A stretch of DNA of 64,000 bases. Source: a virus. Shown here piece after piece: positions 1 to 10,229 of this stretch. The first letter of the stretch is position 1, and each line of letters starts with the position of its first letter. Where the stretch lies: positions 1-64,000 of IMG/VR virus record IMGVR_UViG_3300002835_000119. One strand, given 5' to 3'. Under the pieces are notes generated by a model. That model had not been told where the DNA came from. It did not search any database and was given only the letters and a program-made list of their open reading frames with translations. The position numbers were made by a program, and so were the translations under genes.

Positions 1-2279
<2,279 letters not shown>

Positions 2280-2304
2280 TAACATTTACTGGTTAGGAGA
2301 GCCC

Positions 2305-2688
2305 ATGAAAGAACTCAAGCACCTACACCTAATGGTTAGGGCAGAAATTACTCGTCCAATCCAGACCGAGGAAGAAGCAAAAGTCTGGATGAAAGACCTT
2401 GTCGACTTTATTGATATGAAAGTTGCCGCTGGTCCTATTTCTAAGTATGTAGATATGCCAGGAAATGAAGGTGTAACTGCTGCAATCTCAGTTGAAACGT
2501 CACACATTGCTTTTCACATTTGGGAAAAGCGTGATCCAATGATTATTCAGTTTGATCTCTACACATGCGGTGAACTTGATCATCTAAAAGTTTTAGATCA
2601 CTTAGCTGAAACTTTTGGTATTACAAAAATTCAGTGGCAGTACTTAGACAGAGAAAATGGCTTTGAGCTTTTAGATTCATCAAATTAG
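2305..2688 (+). CDS. S-adenosylmethionine decarboxylase-like protein
   Basis: 127 aa starting at ATG 2305 after AGGAGA at 2295-2300; a longer frame open from 2167 only overlaps nrdF. The core VETSHIAFHIW followed by FDLYTCGELD resembles SpeD, the pyruvoyl-dependent AdoMet decarboxylase of polyamine synthesis. In SpeD a Ser before His is the self-cleavage residue and the TCG Cys is catalytic; both have counterparts here. The enzymatic role is inferred from the motifs. The position next to the reductase suggests an early metabolic cluster. It could be a fold-related protein without activity. Confidence 0.68.
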   Translation: MKELKHLHLMVRAEITRPIQTEEEAKVWMKDLVDFIDMKVAAGPISKYVDMPGNEGVTAAISVETSHIAFHIWEKRDPMIIQFDLYTCGELDHLKVLDHLAETFGITKIQWQYLDRENGFELLDSSN

Positions 2689-2697
2689 GATAAATTT

Positions 2698-2877
2698 ATG
2701 CCAACTTATCTTTATGTTTGCGAGCGGGGCCACGAGTACGAAGAAACTCGAAATATGTCAGAAAATCCTCGCCGTACGATTTGCACAAAACCAGACTGTG
2801 GCACTAAACTGATACGTAAATTTAGTGCTCCGTCCATTACGTTTAAAGGGACGGGGTTTAACGCAAACAGAGGATAA
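2698..2877 (+). CDS. FmdB-like zinc-ribbon protein
   Basis: 59 aa. It starts PTYLYVCERGHEYE, has a second metal pair as CTKPDCG, then IRKFSAPSITFKGTGF. This order (PTYxYxC, Cys pair, FSAPxxxFKGxGF) is the FmdB/CxxC regulatory zinc-ribbon layout. In the first knuckle the second Cys is replaced (CERGH), leaving a possible Cys-His ligand set. A short AT-rich leader (aggataaattt) precedes the ATG. The exact function of the family is unclear. Confidence 0.75.
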   Translation: MPTYLYVCERGHEYEETRNMSENPRRTICTKPDCGTKLIRKFSAPSITFKGTGFNANRG

Positions 2878-2881
2878 CTGA

Positions 2882-3211
2882 ATGACACAAAAGAATCGTC
2901 TTACCAGAAGCATTACCGTCCCACTTTTTGTTTTAAAAGACGATCCAGCTTGTGCTCAAACAGATCCCGAAATATTTTTTCCCATGGATATAGACATGGG
3001 ATTTGGAATGGTTACAGCCAAATACCAAAACCTAGAATCGGCCAAAAAAGTATGCCAAGAATGTCCACTAATTCGCGAGTGTTTGGAGTATGCCCTAAAA
3101 AATAACGAGCTTGGGGTTTGGGGCGGAACAACAGAACATGAACGAAAGCTCATTAGAAAGCGCAATTATCGTAGATATCCAGTAAAACACCGAGGGCCTA
3201 GTATCAGGTAA
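2882..3211 (+). CDS. WhiB-family iron-sulfur transcription factor
   Basis: 109 aa with the four WhiB cysteines at 24, 58, 61 and 67 (DPAC...CQECPLIREC), then the GVWGGTTEHERK turn and a basic C-terminus (RKRNYRRYPVKHR). The first two features bind a 4Fe-4S cluster in the family; GVWGG contacts sigma A. WhiB proteins are restricted to Actinobacteria and their phages, which is the strongest host clue here. It starts 4 bp after the preceding gene and is probably cotranscribed with the reductase cluster. It may redirect host transcription during infection (inference). Confidence 0.93.
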   Translation: MTQKNRLTRSITVPLFVLKDDPACAQTDPEIFFPMDIDMGFGMVTAKYQNLESAKKVCQECPLIRECLEYALKNNELGVWGGTTEHERKLIRKRNYRRYPVKHRGPSIR

Positions 3212-3267
3212 ACTAGAAGTACCTAGGGAGAGAGGCGAGTTACGTAACCCAAAACCTAGGAGAACCC

Positions 3268-3555
3268 ATGGGGATATTCGCTGAAGTATTCCGTAGAACC
3301 GCAGCACTAATCATCCTCCGCATTAGCGGAACCTTTGCTGGTGGCTCTATTGCTGGAGTAGAGCTCTGGCAGTCTGCAGCTGTTGCTGCATTCATCGGCG
3401 TAATGGACGTGGCAGAGAACCTGTCCCGTGCTTACATGCTGGACGGAAAGCTAGACATAGATGAGATTAACACTGCCTTTGGTGGTGCCGCTTATCCAGA
3501 CCAGGACCCAGAAGCCGAGGCAGCTGTCTCTGAAAACGAGAACAAGTCTGCTTAA
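3268..3555 (+). CDS. Small membrane protein, holin-like, with DGKLDIDEIN loop
   Basis: 95 aa with two hydrophobic segments (about residues 8-30 and 34-52), then the acidic loop DGKLDIDEIN and an acidic tail. AGGAG lies just before the ATG. It is a paralogue of the minus-strand protein at 32976-33302 (shared pattern: aliphatic helix, GGSI, W-SAA, DGK-x5-EvN). Topology and size suit a holin or another small phage membrane protein; no lysin gene is adjacent, so the role stays open. It ends at a strong terminator. Confidence 0.7.
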   Translation: MGIFAEVFRRTAALIILRISGTFAGGSIAGVELWQSAAVAAFIGVMDVAENLSRAYMLDGKLDIDEINTAFGGAAYPDQDPEAEAAVSENENKSA

Positions 3556-3568
3556 TAACCAAAATAAA

Positions 3569-3608
3569 AGTCCCTACTAATCTATTGTTAGTAGGGACTA
3601 TTATTTTT
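3569..3608 (+). terminator. Rho-independent terminator after holin-like gene
   Basis: An 11-bp perfect stem (3569-3579 with 3589-3599), 9-nt loop, then a T-rich run. The distal arm merges with a TATTAT hexamer at 3599-3604 that lies 6 nt before the GTG at 3611, so terminator and next promoter overlap. Confidence 0.88.
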
Positions 3609-3610
3609 CT

Positions 3611-4033
3611 GTGAAAACATTAAAAATTGGATTTACTGCGTCAGCCTTTGATCTTTTGCATGCCGGGCATATTTTAATGCTAAAAGAAGCAAGATCAGTT
3701 TGCGACTATTTAATAGTTGCCCTACAGACCAATCCAAATCTTGATCGCCCCAGTAAGCGCAAACCAATGCAATCTATTGTTGAAAGGCAAATACAACTAA
3801 AGGCGGTCTCATATGTTGATGAAATAATTGTATATGAAACAGAAAAAGACTTACTTGATCTTATAAAAGCTTTGCCAATTGATATTCGAATTATTGGGGA
3901 AGACTACAAAGGAAAAGATTTTACTGGAAAAGATTATTGTTTATCTGGTGGTATAGAAATATATTATAACCAAAGATCACACGATTTTTCTTCGACAGAG
4001 TTAATTGAAAGAATTAAAAACAGTCAGAATTAA
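3611..4033 (+). CDS. Cytidylyltransferase, glycerol-3-phosphate cytidylyltransferase-like
   Basis: 140 aa with GTG start. The N-terminal FTASAFDLLHAGHILML carries the HxGH nucleotide-binding motif, and SSTELIERI near the C-terminus matches the second signature of the TagD-like nucleotidyltransferase family. These enzymes activate a phosphorylated polyol or sugar as a CDP conjugate for glycan synthesis; the substrate cannot be read. The ISTSSTELI-type ending and length agree with TagD relatives. It converges with and overlaps the next gene by 20 bp. Probably leaderless: TATTAT 6 nt before GTG. Confidence 0.85.
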   Translation: MKTLKIGFTASAFDLLHAGHILMLKEARSVCDYLIVALQTNPNLDRPSKRKPMQSIVERQIQLKAVSYVDEIIVYETEKDLLDLIKALPIDIRIIGEDYKGKDFTGKDYCLSGGIEIYYNQRSHDFSSTELIERIKNSQN

Positions 4034-4763
4034 ATAAATTTTTAAGGTACGGCTCAGATATGCCTACTTCGGCGGGGGTGCCCAAAGATAGATATGTGTC
4101 GGCCAGTATGTGGCCGCAAGTATTTCTAACTACTGACTCTTTTACTACATCTGAAATATAAAATTCTTTGTCTTTTTTTAAATTTTGTTTTGCTTTTTCA
4201 TATAAATTTAAATATGTATCAGCAGACTTAAATATATAACAACCAACTATTGCTAAGTTAGAAATTTTCTTTTTTTCAGAAATTGAAATAACTTTATTTT
4301 TGTTTGTGTCTAAATAACAATGCTCGGGGTGATTAGACTCTCCAGCTACAATATAGCATTCTTTTTCAAGATCCCAAAAAACTTTTTTGTTGTCAAACAA
4401 TAAAAACATATCGGAGTCTAAACAATATATTGGCGAAGTTCTGTCTAGTTCAGGCCCTAAATTAATTAAACATTGTGCAACGGTTTCAGCGGGTCCGCTA
4501 GTTGATTCATTTATAGCAACAATTTTTAAATTTTTTAGATTTAACTTTTTGTTCGATAAAAAAATTGATTTAGATATAATTTCTACATCTAAATTTTTTG
4601 CTACAATTACTGTTTTATCTGATTTAATAGATTTTTTGCTGCCCAGGAGAGACCAATAAATTATTGGATTGTTGGCCACTACTATTGAAGGTTTTGGGAT
4701 TGAGTAGCCAAGGTTTTTAAATCTTAGGCTGTCGCCTGCTGCGGGAATTATGGTTATAGTCAT
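4014..4763 (-). CDS. Sugar-nucleotide pyrophosphorylase-like nucleotidyltransferase
   Basis: 249 aa. The N-terminus ITIIPAAGDSLRFKNLGY is a variant of the G-x-G-x-R activation loop of sugar-phosphate nucleotidyltransferases, followed by PKPSIVV and a central YCLDSDMFL, the Asp pair expected to bind metal and nucleotide. Probably activates a sugar for the neighbouring glycosyltransferases. Strongly AT-rich. On the minus strand TAGTAT lies about 7 nt upstream of the ATG, so it may be leaderless. Confidence 0.78.
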   Translation of the reverse strand: MTITIIPAAGDSLRFKNLGYSIPKPSIVVANNPIIYWSLLGSKKSIKSDKTVIVAKNLDVEIISKSIFLSNKKLNLKNLKIVAINESTSGPAETVAQCLINLGPELDRTSPIYCLDSDMFLLFDNKKVFWDLEKECYIVAGESNHPEHCYLDTNKNKVISISEKKKISNLAIVGCYIFKSADTYLNLYEKAKQNLKKDKEFYISDVVKESVVRNTCGHILADTYLSLGTPAEVGISEPYLKNLFNSDCF

Positions 4764-4845
4764 AGTTTTAATACTAACTTATTAAAAATAAAGTAAAACA
4801 TAGTATTATAGTACTAAATTAAATTCTATTCATTGGAGATTTATT

Positions 4846-5820
4846 GTGTTAGTTGTGCCTGCAGAGTGGGGGCCCCGATTAATTGAAACTTATAACTCCA
4901 CTTCTAATGAATATGTGACCATAAAATACGGCAAAGATCCAGTTGAAAACCCCCATAGATTTAATTATTACAACATCTCTGATAGTCCCCCCGAGTCCCC
5001 TGAGACTTATAAAATTATTTCTATTCTTAGCGATCAAAGAAAATATTTAATTAGCACAGCCAGTAAGGCTATTTCTCACAATATCCAACAAGATATTCCT
5101 TCAATTGTTGAATACGCCAAAAAATACCCTGGAATGTTGGCTGTCATATTTGAGCCAGAGTATGCCGGAATGAAAACAGCAATATCAAAATATTTAACAA
5201 TGAAAAAAATTGAATATACTTTTGTTCCTTATGACAGTTGTTTGCATATAAATAATTTTTTTATTGTTGAAAGTTTCCGAGGGACGCTTCAATCAATGAG
5301 AGACTCTTTGGAGTTTATAGAATACACTGTAGGAGTAGTAGACGAAGAAAAATCGCCCAATAGAAAAGTGTATGTAAGTAGAAGCAAAACAGAAAAAAAA
5401 TATTATCGCAAAGACGGTGAACTAATCACTCTCGATAAAAGAATTGACGATGAATATATTTTAGAAAATTTTTTTAAAAGTCACGGCTATGAGATAGTCT
5501 CGCCAGAAGATTTTTCTAACATACAAGAACAGATGTCCTATTTTAGGGATGTAAGGGTTTTAATCGGGCTTTCTGGCGGGGGCCTTACAAATCACATGTT
5601 TATGCAAAATGGTCAAACTGTAGTTGAGCTAGCTACACAGATCAAACCAGGATACATACCTGGAGTCTCTAAAGAAGAGACTAGGTCTTATCATATGGAG
5701 TATATTGCTATGTCATATGTAAAACATCACACCTATATAGTGATGCCACACAATGAGACAGCTGTCGACATTCTAAGAAAGTTTGTTGACAATAGCTCAT
5801 TAAGGGGTCTTTTAGATTGA
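4846..5820 (+). CDS. GT61 / DUF563-family glycosyltransferase
   Basis: 324 aa from GTG 4846, with GGAG shortly upstream. The C-terminal half has the DUF563 pattern: KVYVSRSK, YILENFFKSHGYEIVSPED, VLIGLSGGGLTNHMFM and VVELATQI. Members transfer xylose or N-acetylglucosamine in O-glycans and capsule; donor and acceptor are unknown here. A second GT61 lies at 36994-38052, so this genome carries two divergent copies. Context: nucleotidyltransferases on both strands just upstream. Confidence 0.85.
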   Translation: MLVVPAEWGPRLIETYNSTSNEYVTIKYGKDPVENPHRFNYYNISDSPPESPETYKIISILSDQRKYLISTASKAISHNIQQDIPSIVEYAKKYPGMLAVIFEPEYAGMKTAISKYLTMKKIEYTFVPYDSCLHINNFFIVESFRGTLQSMRDSLEFIEYTVGVVDEEKSPNRKVYVSRSKTEKKYYRKDGELITLDKRIDDEYILENFFKSHGYEIVSPEDFSNIQEQMSYFRDVRVLIGLSGGGLTNHMFMQNGQTVVELATQIKPGYIPGVSKEETRSYHMEYIAMSYVKHHTYIVMPHNETAVDILRKFVDNSSLRGLLD

Positions 5821-5843
5821 TCAATAAATAGGCTTCCCGGGAC

Positions 5844-5872
5844 TTGACAAACTAATTGATCTTTGCTACTTT
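5844..5872 (+). promoter_or_regulatory. Promoter for the subtilase gene (leaderless)
   Basis: TTGACA at 5844-5849, a 17-bp spacer, TACTTT at 5867-5872. The ATG at 5880 lies 7 nt past the -10, so the transcript would start at or next to the start codon. Confidence 0.75.
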
Positions 5873-5879
5873 ATGTGGC

Positions 5880-7169
5880 ATGACTGTTTATAAAAAGTGG
5901 CCAGCAGTTTTAGCTTTTGCCGTATCTCTTGTTTTAGGGACCGCGGCGGTGGTACCGGCTGAGGCAGCGGGGCGTCGATTTAAAGAAACCATTTTTAGAA
6001 CAATGGGGTACCAAACCCCTGCTGGGTGGGGGCTTGACCGGATAGACGGCATTAAAGACGGTAAATACGAATATGTGGGTGACGGAAAATCAATCCGAAT
6101 TTATATCGTAGATACTGGCGTAGATGCTAATCACCCCGAACTAGCCGGAAGAGTGCTTCAAGGGTTTGACGCATTTAATCAAAATCTTTCGCAGAGTGAC
6201 TGTAACGGACATGGAACTCACGTTGCTGGTGTCGTTGCTGGGACAACTTATGGTGTGGCTAAGGCGGCCTCGGTGGTTCCGGTTAGGGTTCTTAACTGTT
6301 CTGGTCAGGGTAACACTAGCAGCTTGCTAGCAGGAATTAACTGGATTCTTTCCGCTCATCCGGCTGGCACTGTTGGAATAGTGAACATGAGTTTGGGCGG
6401 AACAAAAAGCGATCAAGCAAATGCTGCAGTAGCAAGACTTATAGATGCTGGTCTTGTAGTAGTGGCTGCTGCGGGCAATTCAAATGTTGATGCTTGTACT
6501 TTCTCTCCCGCCAGTGCGCCCGGCGTAATTGCTGTTGGGGCAATCGATGAATCGGACACTAGAGCATCTTTTTCGAATTGGGGCTCTTGCGTAGATGTTT
6601 TTGCGCCGGGGGTTCGAATAAGCTCGGCTAATTCTGCAAACTTTAGCCTTCCAGCGTCCAGAAGTGGGACCTCTGCTGCAAGTCCGTTTGTGGCTGGAGC
6701 TATAGCCACCTATGTATCTAGTAACAAAGTTTTAAGCGCTAAAGATGCCCTACCAACTTTGCTTTCTTTGGGAGAGCCCGGAATAGTAAAAAACAGCAGT
6801 TTTTCTAATAACTATCTAGTAAATGTAGAAAAGTCTTTTAGCGTAGCTCCTGCCCCCGATCCAGCTCCGATTTCGTCTCCTGTTCCAGAACAAATTCAGC
6901 TTCCCGAGGCAGTTAGCGTCGTTCAAGCGGGCTCTGGATCATTCTTTGGGATCCTGAGCTGGAACTCTATTCCAGGTGCGACTTCCTACTTAATCTACAA
7001 AACTGGATCTATAAGACCTGGATGGAGACAATTTGCTTCTGTCTCCGTAGGAACAAACAATATGACTATTTCAGACAAACCGGGTGCAGTTGCCGTCTAT
7101 CGAATAGTGGCGATTGTAAATGGATCTGAGGTAGAGATTGGCACTGTGAAGTATTTTCCTTCTAGATAA
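5880..7169 (+). CDS. Secreted subtilisin-family (S8) serine protease
   Basis: 429 aa. Signal peptide of about 30 residues (KKWPAVLAFAVSLVLGTAA, cleavage near AEAA). Catalytic triad: Asp78 in YIVDTGVD, His111 in GHGTHVAG, Ser265 in SGTSAASPF; oxyanion Asn200 in AAAGN. The peptidase domain ends near residue 310; a Pro-rich linker (PAPDPAPISSPVPE) leads to an FN3-like domain. Cysteines at 108/140 and 206/237 could form disulfides. Start 5880 is preferred over 5856 because it begins a normal signal peptide and matches the promoter. A secreted protease encoded by a phage is unusual; it may process virion or host-surface proteins (inference). Confidence 0.93.
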   Translation: MTVYKKWPAVLAFAVSLVLGTAAVVPAEAAGRRFKETIFRTMGYQTPAGWGLDRIDGIKDGKYEYVGDGKSIRIYIVDTGVDANHPELAGRVLQGFDAFNQNLSQSDCNGHGTHVAGVVAGTTYGVAKAASVVPVRVLNCSGQGNTSSLLAGINWILSAHPAGTVGIVNMSLGGTKSDQANAAVARLIDAGLVVVAAAGNSNVDACTFSPASAPGVIAVGAIDESDTRASFSNWGSCVDVFAPGVRISSANSANFSLPASRSGTSAASPFVAGAIATYVSSNKVLSAKDALPTLLSLGEPGIVKNSSFSNNYLVNVEKSFSVAPAPDPAPISSPVPEQIQLPEAVSVVQAGSGSFFGILSWNSIPGATSYLIYKTGSIRPGWRQFASVSVGTNNMTISDKPGAVAVYRIVAIVNGSEVEIGTVKYFPSR

Positions 7170-7276
7170 GGTACTAAATATAGCAGATTGAACACCTTGA
7201 TTTTGCTGGATAATGTACATAACGCTACGTGCAATAACGTCATACAAACTTAGACCTAAGATTGTATGAAATTTGG

Positions 7277-7305
7277 TTGCAGTCAGAATGAATTAGCTGT
7301 ATACT
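7277..7305 (+). promoter_or_regulatory. Promoter upstream of the 7364 operon
   Basis: TTGCAG, a 17-bp spacer, TATACT at 7300-7305. The predicted leader is about 50 nt, with a small hairpin ATCCC...GGGAT and a TAAGGAG ribosome site before the GTG. Confidence 0.6.
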
Positions 7306-7363
7306 GAATGTAATCCCCGAGCACGGGATCTAACTAAATAATTAACTCACTAAGGAGCACAAA

Positions 7364-7888
7364 GTGGTTTCATCGTCATCTGTTGTACAGCGGCTAGTAA
7401 TTCAATCTGCCGAATCTACCTACTATAAATATCAAGAATTAGTTTTTCAAATGGGCGACGCGGTTCATGTCCCATTTACTGCTGCTGGTCTGGCAGAGGC
7501 CCAGGCGGCCATGATCGAGGCTAGAAAAGCTGATCGAATTAACCCTAAAGCTATAGAGACTTCTCACTGGGTGCTTACTACAAGACTGGACTATATGGAT
7601 TTTGATGTTGATAATACAGACATGGATCCAATTTACTGGTTGCATCCGATCCATGCTTTTTATGAGCACATTAGAAGTTTTGATGAGCCTGGAGAAAAGC
7701 TTTTAGGTCTTTACGCTAGGGGCGATACGTCATATCTGCCACTAATTTCTGAGGGCGGGGAGATTTACTTTTTATGTACCAAATTTCATAAAGGCGACTT
7801 TTTAGTTACTTTTGCATATTTTCCGGACAGACCGTTTGAGGTAAAAGAAAAATTATACGAACTTTTAAACAATCACGAAACTAGATAG
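7364..7888 (+). CDS. Hypothetical protein, 174 aa
   Basis: GTG start with TAAGGAG 9 nt upstream. I do not recognise a family. Soluble mixed alpha/beta composition, no signal peptide or membrane segment. Features: a central acidic stretch with DFDVDNTDMDP and a conserved-looking FLVTFAYFPDRPFEV near the end. It is followed after 7 bp by the Cys-rich protein at 7896, probably an operon. Confidence 0.7.
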   Translation: MVSSSSVVQRLVIQSAESTYYKYQELVFQMGDAVHVPFTAAGLAEAQAAMIEARKADRINPKAIETSHWVLTTRLDYMDFDVDNTDMDPIYWLHPIHAFYEHIRSFDEPGEKLLGLYARGDTSYLPLISEGGEIYFLCTKFHKGDFLVTFAYFPDRPFEVKEKLYELLNNHETR

Positions 7889-7895
7889 GGAAAAT

Positions 7896-8351
7896 ATGGA
7901 CAACATTAGGGAAATCCACCTACGCGATCAATTTGCTGGTGCCACGGAAGAAAATGCAAATCTATCTAGGCACATAATGGACTCAGCGGCAACTAGGCAC
8001 ATTGAATCCGGCTCTGTTGACGTTTCTAATTTGCTTCTTAGCCCCATATTTTCTAAGTGGAAAATTTTAGACTCTCTTAGATATCCAGGGTCTAAACAGC
8101 TTGCTCCTAAACTTTGTCAACACCTAAGTTTTGACTCTGCGACCGTATGGTTTGGGGCCCTGCCCATGCCGGATCGAGCTATGTGCCGTTCTTGCTTTAT
8201 GAGCGCTATTCTTACCGAAATACCAAAAAACGACAAATCTTGCGATTCTTGTGGTAAATACACGGAAGAATTTCACCTGTTCAATGTTCCAATAGCTAAC
8301 ATAAATGTAACTGGAACTGTGTGTGCAGACTGTTTTAAGTCTGTGACGTAA
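7896..8351 (+). CDS. Hypothetical protein with paired-Cys zinc-binding region
   Basis: 151 aa starting MDNIREIHLRDQF. The N-terminal two thirds are featureless; the C-terminal third has CRSC, CDSC and CADC pairs, enough for one treble or two ribbon knuckles. GGG precedes the ATG. Probably a metal-stabilised structural or nucleic-acid-binding protein, but no specific function can be read. Confidence 0.7.
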   Translation: MDNIREIHLRDQFAGATEENANLSRHIMDSAATRHIESGSVDVSNLLLSPIFSKWKILDSLRYPGSKQLAPKLCQHLSFDSATVWFGALPMPDRAMCRSCFMSAILTEIPKNDKSCDSCGKYTEEFHLFNVPIANINVTGTVCADCFKSVT

Positions 8352-8399
8352 ATTCGGCCTAATATCAGCGTATTAGCTGGGGGCTGTTAGAATTTTAAT

Positions 8400-9035
8400 A
8401 TGTTTACAAAAGAGTCCGTAAATCGAGCAATCCTTGATACCAGAGTACTTCTTTGGAAAAATGCTTTTCCAAATACGCCAGCTTGGGAGCGGTTTATAGA
8501 TCACGCCCACGACAAGTACTGGGATGAAAGCTACGATCCGTACTTAAAGTACGACGATAAAGAGTACTCGGTGCGTGGCATAAACATTAGAGAAAATTAC
8601 TACTTTATGGTTAGGGATGCTGGCACTGACTACTTTCCGGAATCTGAAGAGGTAGTAAAAACCCTAAAGTCTTTTACAGATTCAGATCCGCTATACACAG
8701 TCACTTTTGTTAACTTTATAGCCAACGAGATTCCAATTAATATTCACTCGGATCCTAGGCACTCTTTTTATTGGCAGACTAAAGGCAGCTCGACCTGGAA
8801 GGTTTGGCACAATATGCCTGATGACGTGGATCTGGATGGGCTAGCCGTAAACTCTGATCCCAACGAAGTTATATTCGTTGAAGAGGGAGATCTTTTATTT
8901 GTGCCTCACGGTGTGCTGCACTCCGTGGACACGCCTAGGCCAAGAACCGCCATGTCTTTCACATACAAAGTAGACCTGTCCACTGCTTCATGTTCTTGTC
9001 ATACTTCAGAAGACTTAGCTAAATTTAATCAGTAA
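8400..9035 (+). CDS. JmjC/cupin-type Fe(II)-dependent oxygenase
   Basis: 211 aa. Cupin core: FVNFIANEIPINIHSDPRHS supplies an H-x-D metal pair, followed by YWQTKGSSTWKVW, and GDLLFVPHGVLHSV provides the distal His in the usual PxGxxH context, so the three iron ligands are present. These proteins hydroxylate protein or small-molecule substrates using 2-oxoglutarate; the substrate is unknown. Leaderless: TAGAAT at 8388-8393, ATG six nt later. It converges with the 9025-9603 oxygenase and opens an oxygenase-rich stretch. Confidence 0.82.
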   Translation: MFTKESVNRAILDTRVLLWKNAFPNTPAWERFIDHAHDKYWDESYDPYLKYDDKEYSVRGINIRENYYFMVRDAGTDYFPESEEVVKTLKSFTDSDPLYTVTFVNFIANEIPINIHSDPRHSFYWQTKGSSTWKVWHNMPDDVDLDGLAVNSDPNEVIFVEEGDLLFVPHGVLHSVDTPRPRTAMSFTYKVDLSTASCSCHTSEDLAKFNQ

Positions 9036-9603
9036 CTAATTCTGGGTCTGTGTAATAAAACATATATAAAACATTTACTCGGGTGTTTTCTAAAATTTCT
9101 TGCACTCCGTGGCGAGTAGAGTGCCCGTTAAATAGAACGATGGTTCCTTGGCGGGGTTTAAAAGAGATTAGGTCTCCTTCGTAGAAGGTAAAATTGCCAC
9201 CGTCATAGTCATCATTTAGGAAAAGGCCGCAAACAAAAGTCTTCTTGTTGGGATCGTGAGCATGCTCTGCACTGTAAGAAAAGTCCATGTGCGAGTCGAG
9301 ATATGCGCCTTTATCCATGATGTTTCCGAAAGCTCTATCTAATATAAAACTTTCGTCTAGGTCATAGTGCTTTTTGAAGAAGTTATAGGCATAAAGCCCT
9401 ACCTGTCTTAAAGTGTCGTTGGCATCCCAGGGGAATCCTTTGTCTCTCGTCAACATCTCGAAACTGTCGATCCCGTAAGTTCTGTAGTTGTCGCGAGGGT
9501 CCGGACCGCACCTTGACAGAATTTCCTCTTTAAGTGTTTCGGCTTCTTCTTTAGTTATAAAGCCCTCTATGACAGTTACAAGTTGCTCGTTAATGTTGGG
9601 CAC
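9025..9603 (-). CDS. 2-oxoglutarate/Fe(II) dioxygenase (prolyl 4-hydroxylase-like)
   Basis: 192 aa, minus strand. P4H signature: DSHMDFSYSAEH (H-x-D), FVCGLFLNDDYDGGNFTFYE, then GTIVLFNGHSTRHGV with the distal His, and an Arg a few residues later for 2-oxoglutarate. All ligands are visible. The start codon overlaps the end of the upstream paralogue (9590-10174) by 14 bp, so the two are translated together. Likely substrates are protein side chains or small molecules (not determinable). Confidence 0.86.
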   Translation of the reverse strand: MPNINEQLVTVIEGFITKEEAETLKEEILSRCGPDPRDNYRTYGIDSFEMLTRDKGFPWDANDTLRQVGLYAYNFFKKHYDLDESFILDRAFGNIMDKGAYLDSHMDFSYSAEHAHDPNKKTFVCGLFLNDDYDGGNFTFYEGDLISFKPRQGTIVLFNGHSTRHGVQEILENTRVNVLYMFYYTDPELVTD

Positions 9604-10174
9604 TTTGCTCCTCCTGGAGTCGGTTATTTGGAATGTAGTCCCTAAAGAAAAAAATGAAATTTATACGACGACCGCTAGTTATTGGTCTGACACCGTGTAG
9701 GTTTTCAGCGTTTCCCCTAAACATAATGACGTCCCCTGCTTCTAGCTTGACTTGAAGGTTGTGGTGCTCAAAGTACAGCTCCCCGCCTTCGTAATCACTA
9801 TTAAGCATCAAAATTCCTGAATAGTGCTTTTCAACTTCTGGTTTGTCTGGATAGTAGTCTCCATCGTCGTCGTGTGCTGGATTTTCGGTGCCTGTTTCCA
9901 TAATGTTTCCAAAAAAGCGTTTCATATCAAAAGTGTGCTCAATCTCATAGTTATCGAGGAAATAGTTTTGAGCCTTAGTAAAAACTTTTTTAATGGGGTC
10001 TAGAAAGGGAATCTCTTCGTTGTGCCATTGATCATGTTCTACAGAAATAAGCCTGTAGCCCGGACGAAACTTATCGCTAGTTGCATATTTGTCAATCCAC
10101 TTAACATATGCTTCGCACTGCTCTGGAGTCAAAGCATTTTTGACTAAATGGTAGGGCAAGGCTTTTTCGGTCAT
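9590..10174 (-). CDS. 2-oxoglutarate/Fe(II) dioxygenase (prolyl 4-hydroxylase-like)
   Basis: 194 aa, first gene of the minus-strand pair. NPAHDDDGDYYPD contributes H-x-D; GILMLNSDYEGGELYF is the strand-turn typical of the family; GDVIMFRGNAENLHGVRPI gives the distal His, and SGRR follows with the oxoglutarate-binding Arg. Complete active site. It diverges from the gene at 10230 across a 55-bp gap that must hold both promoters. Confidence 0.87.
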   Translation of the reverse strand: MTEKALPYHLVKNALTPEQCEAYVKWIDKYATSDKFRPGYRLISVEHDQWHNEEIPFLDPIKKVFTKAQNYFLDNYEIEHTFDMKRFFGNIMETGTENPAHDDDGDYYPDKPEVEKHYSGILMLNSDYEGGELYFEHHNLQVKLEAGDVIMFRGNAENLHGVRPITSGRRINFIFFFRDYIPNNRLQEEQSAQH

Positions 10175-10229
10175 ATTTGATATTCTATCAGCCGATTAGT
10201 GAATTAGATTTATCAATTAAACTAATGGG

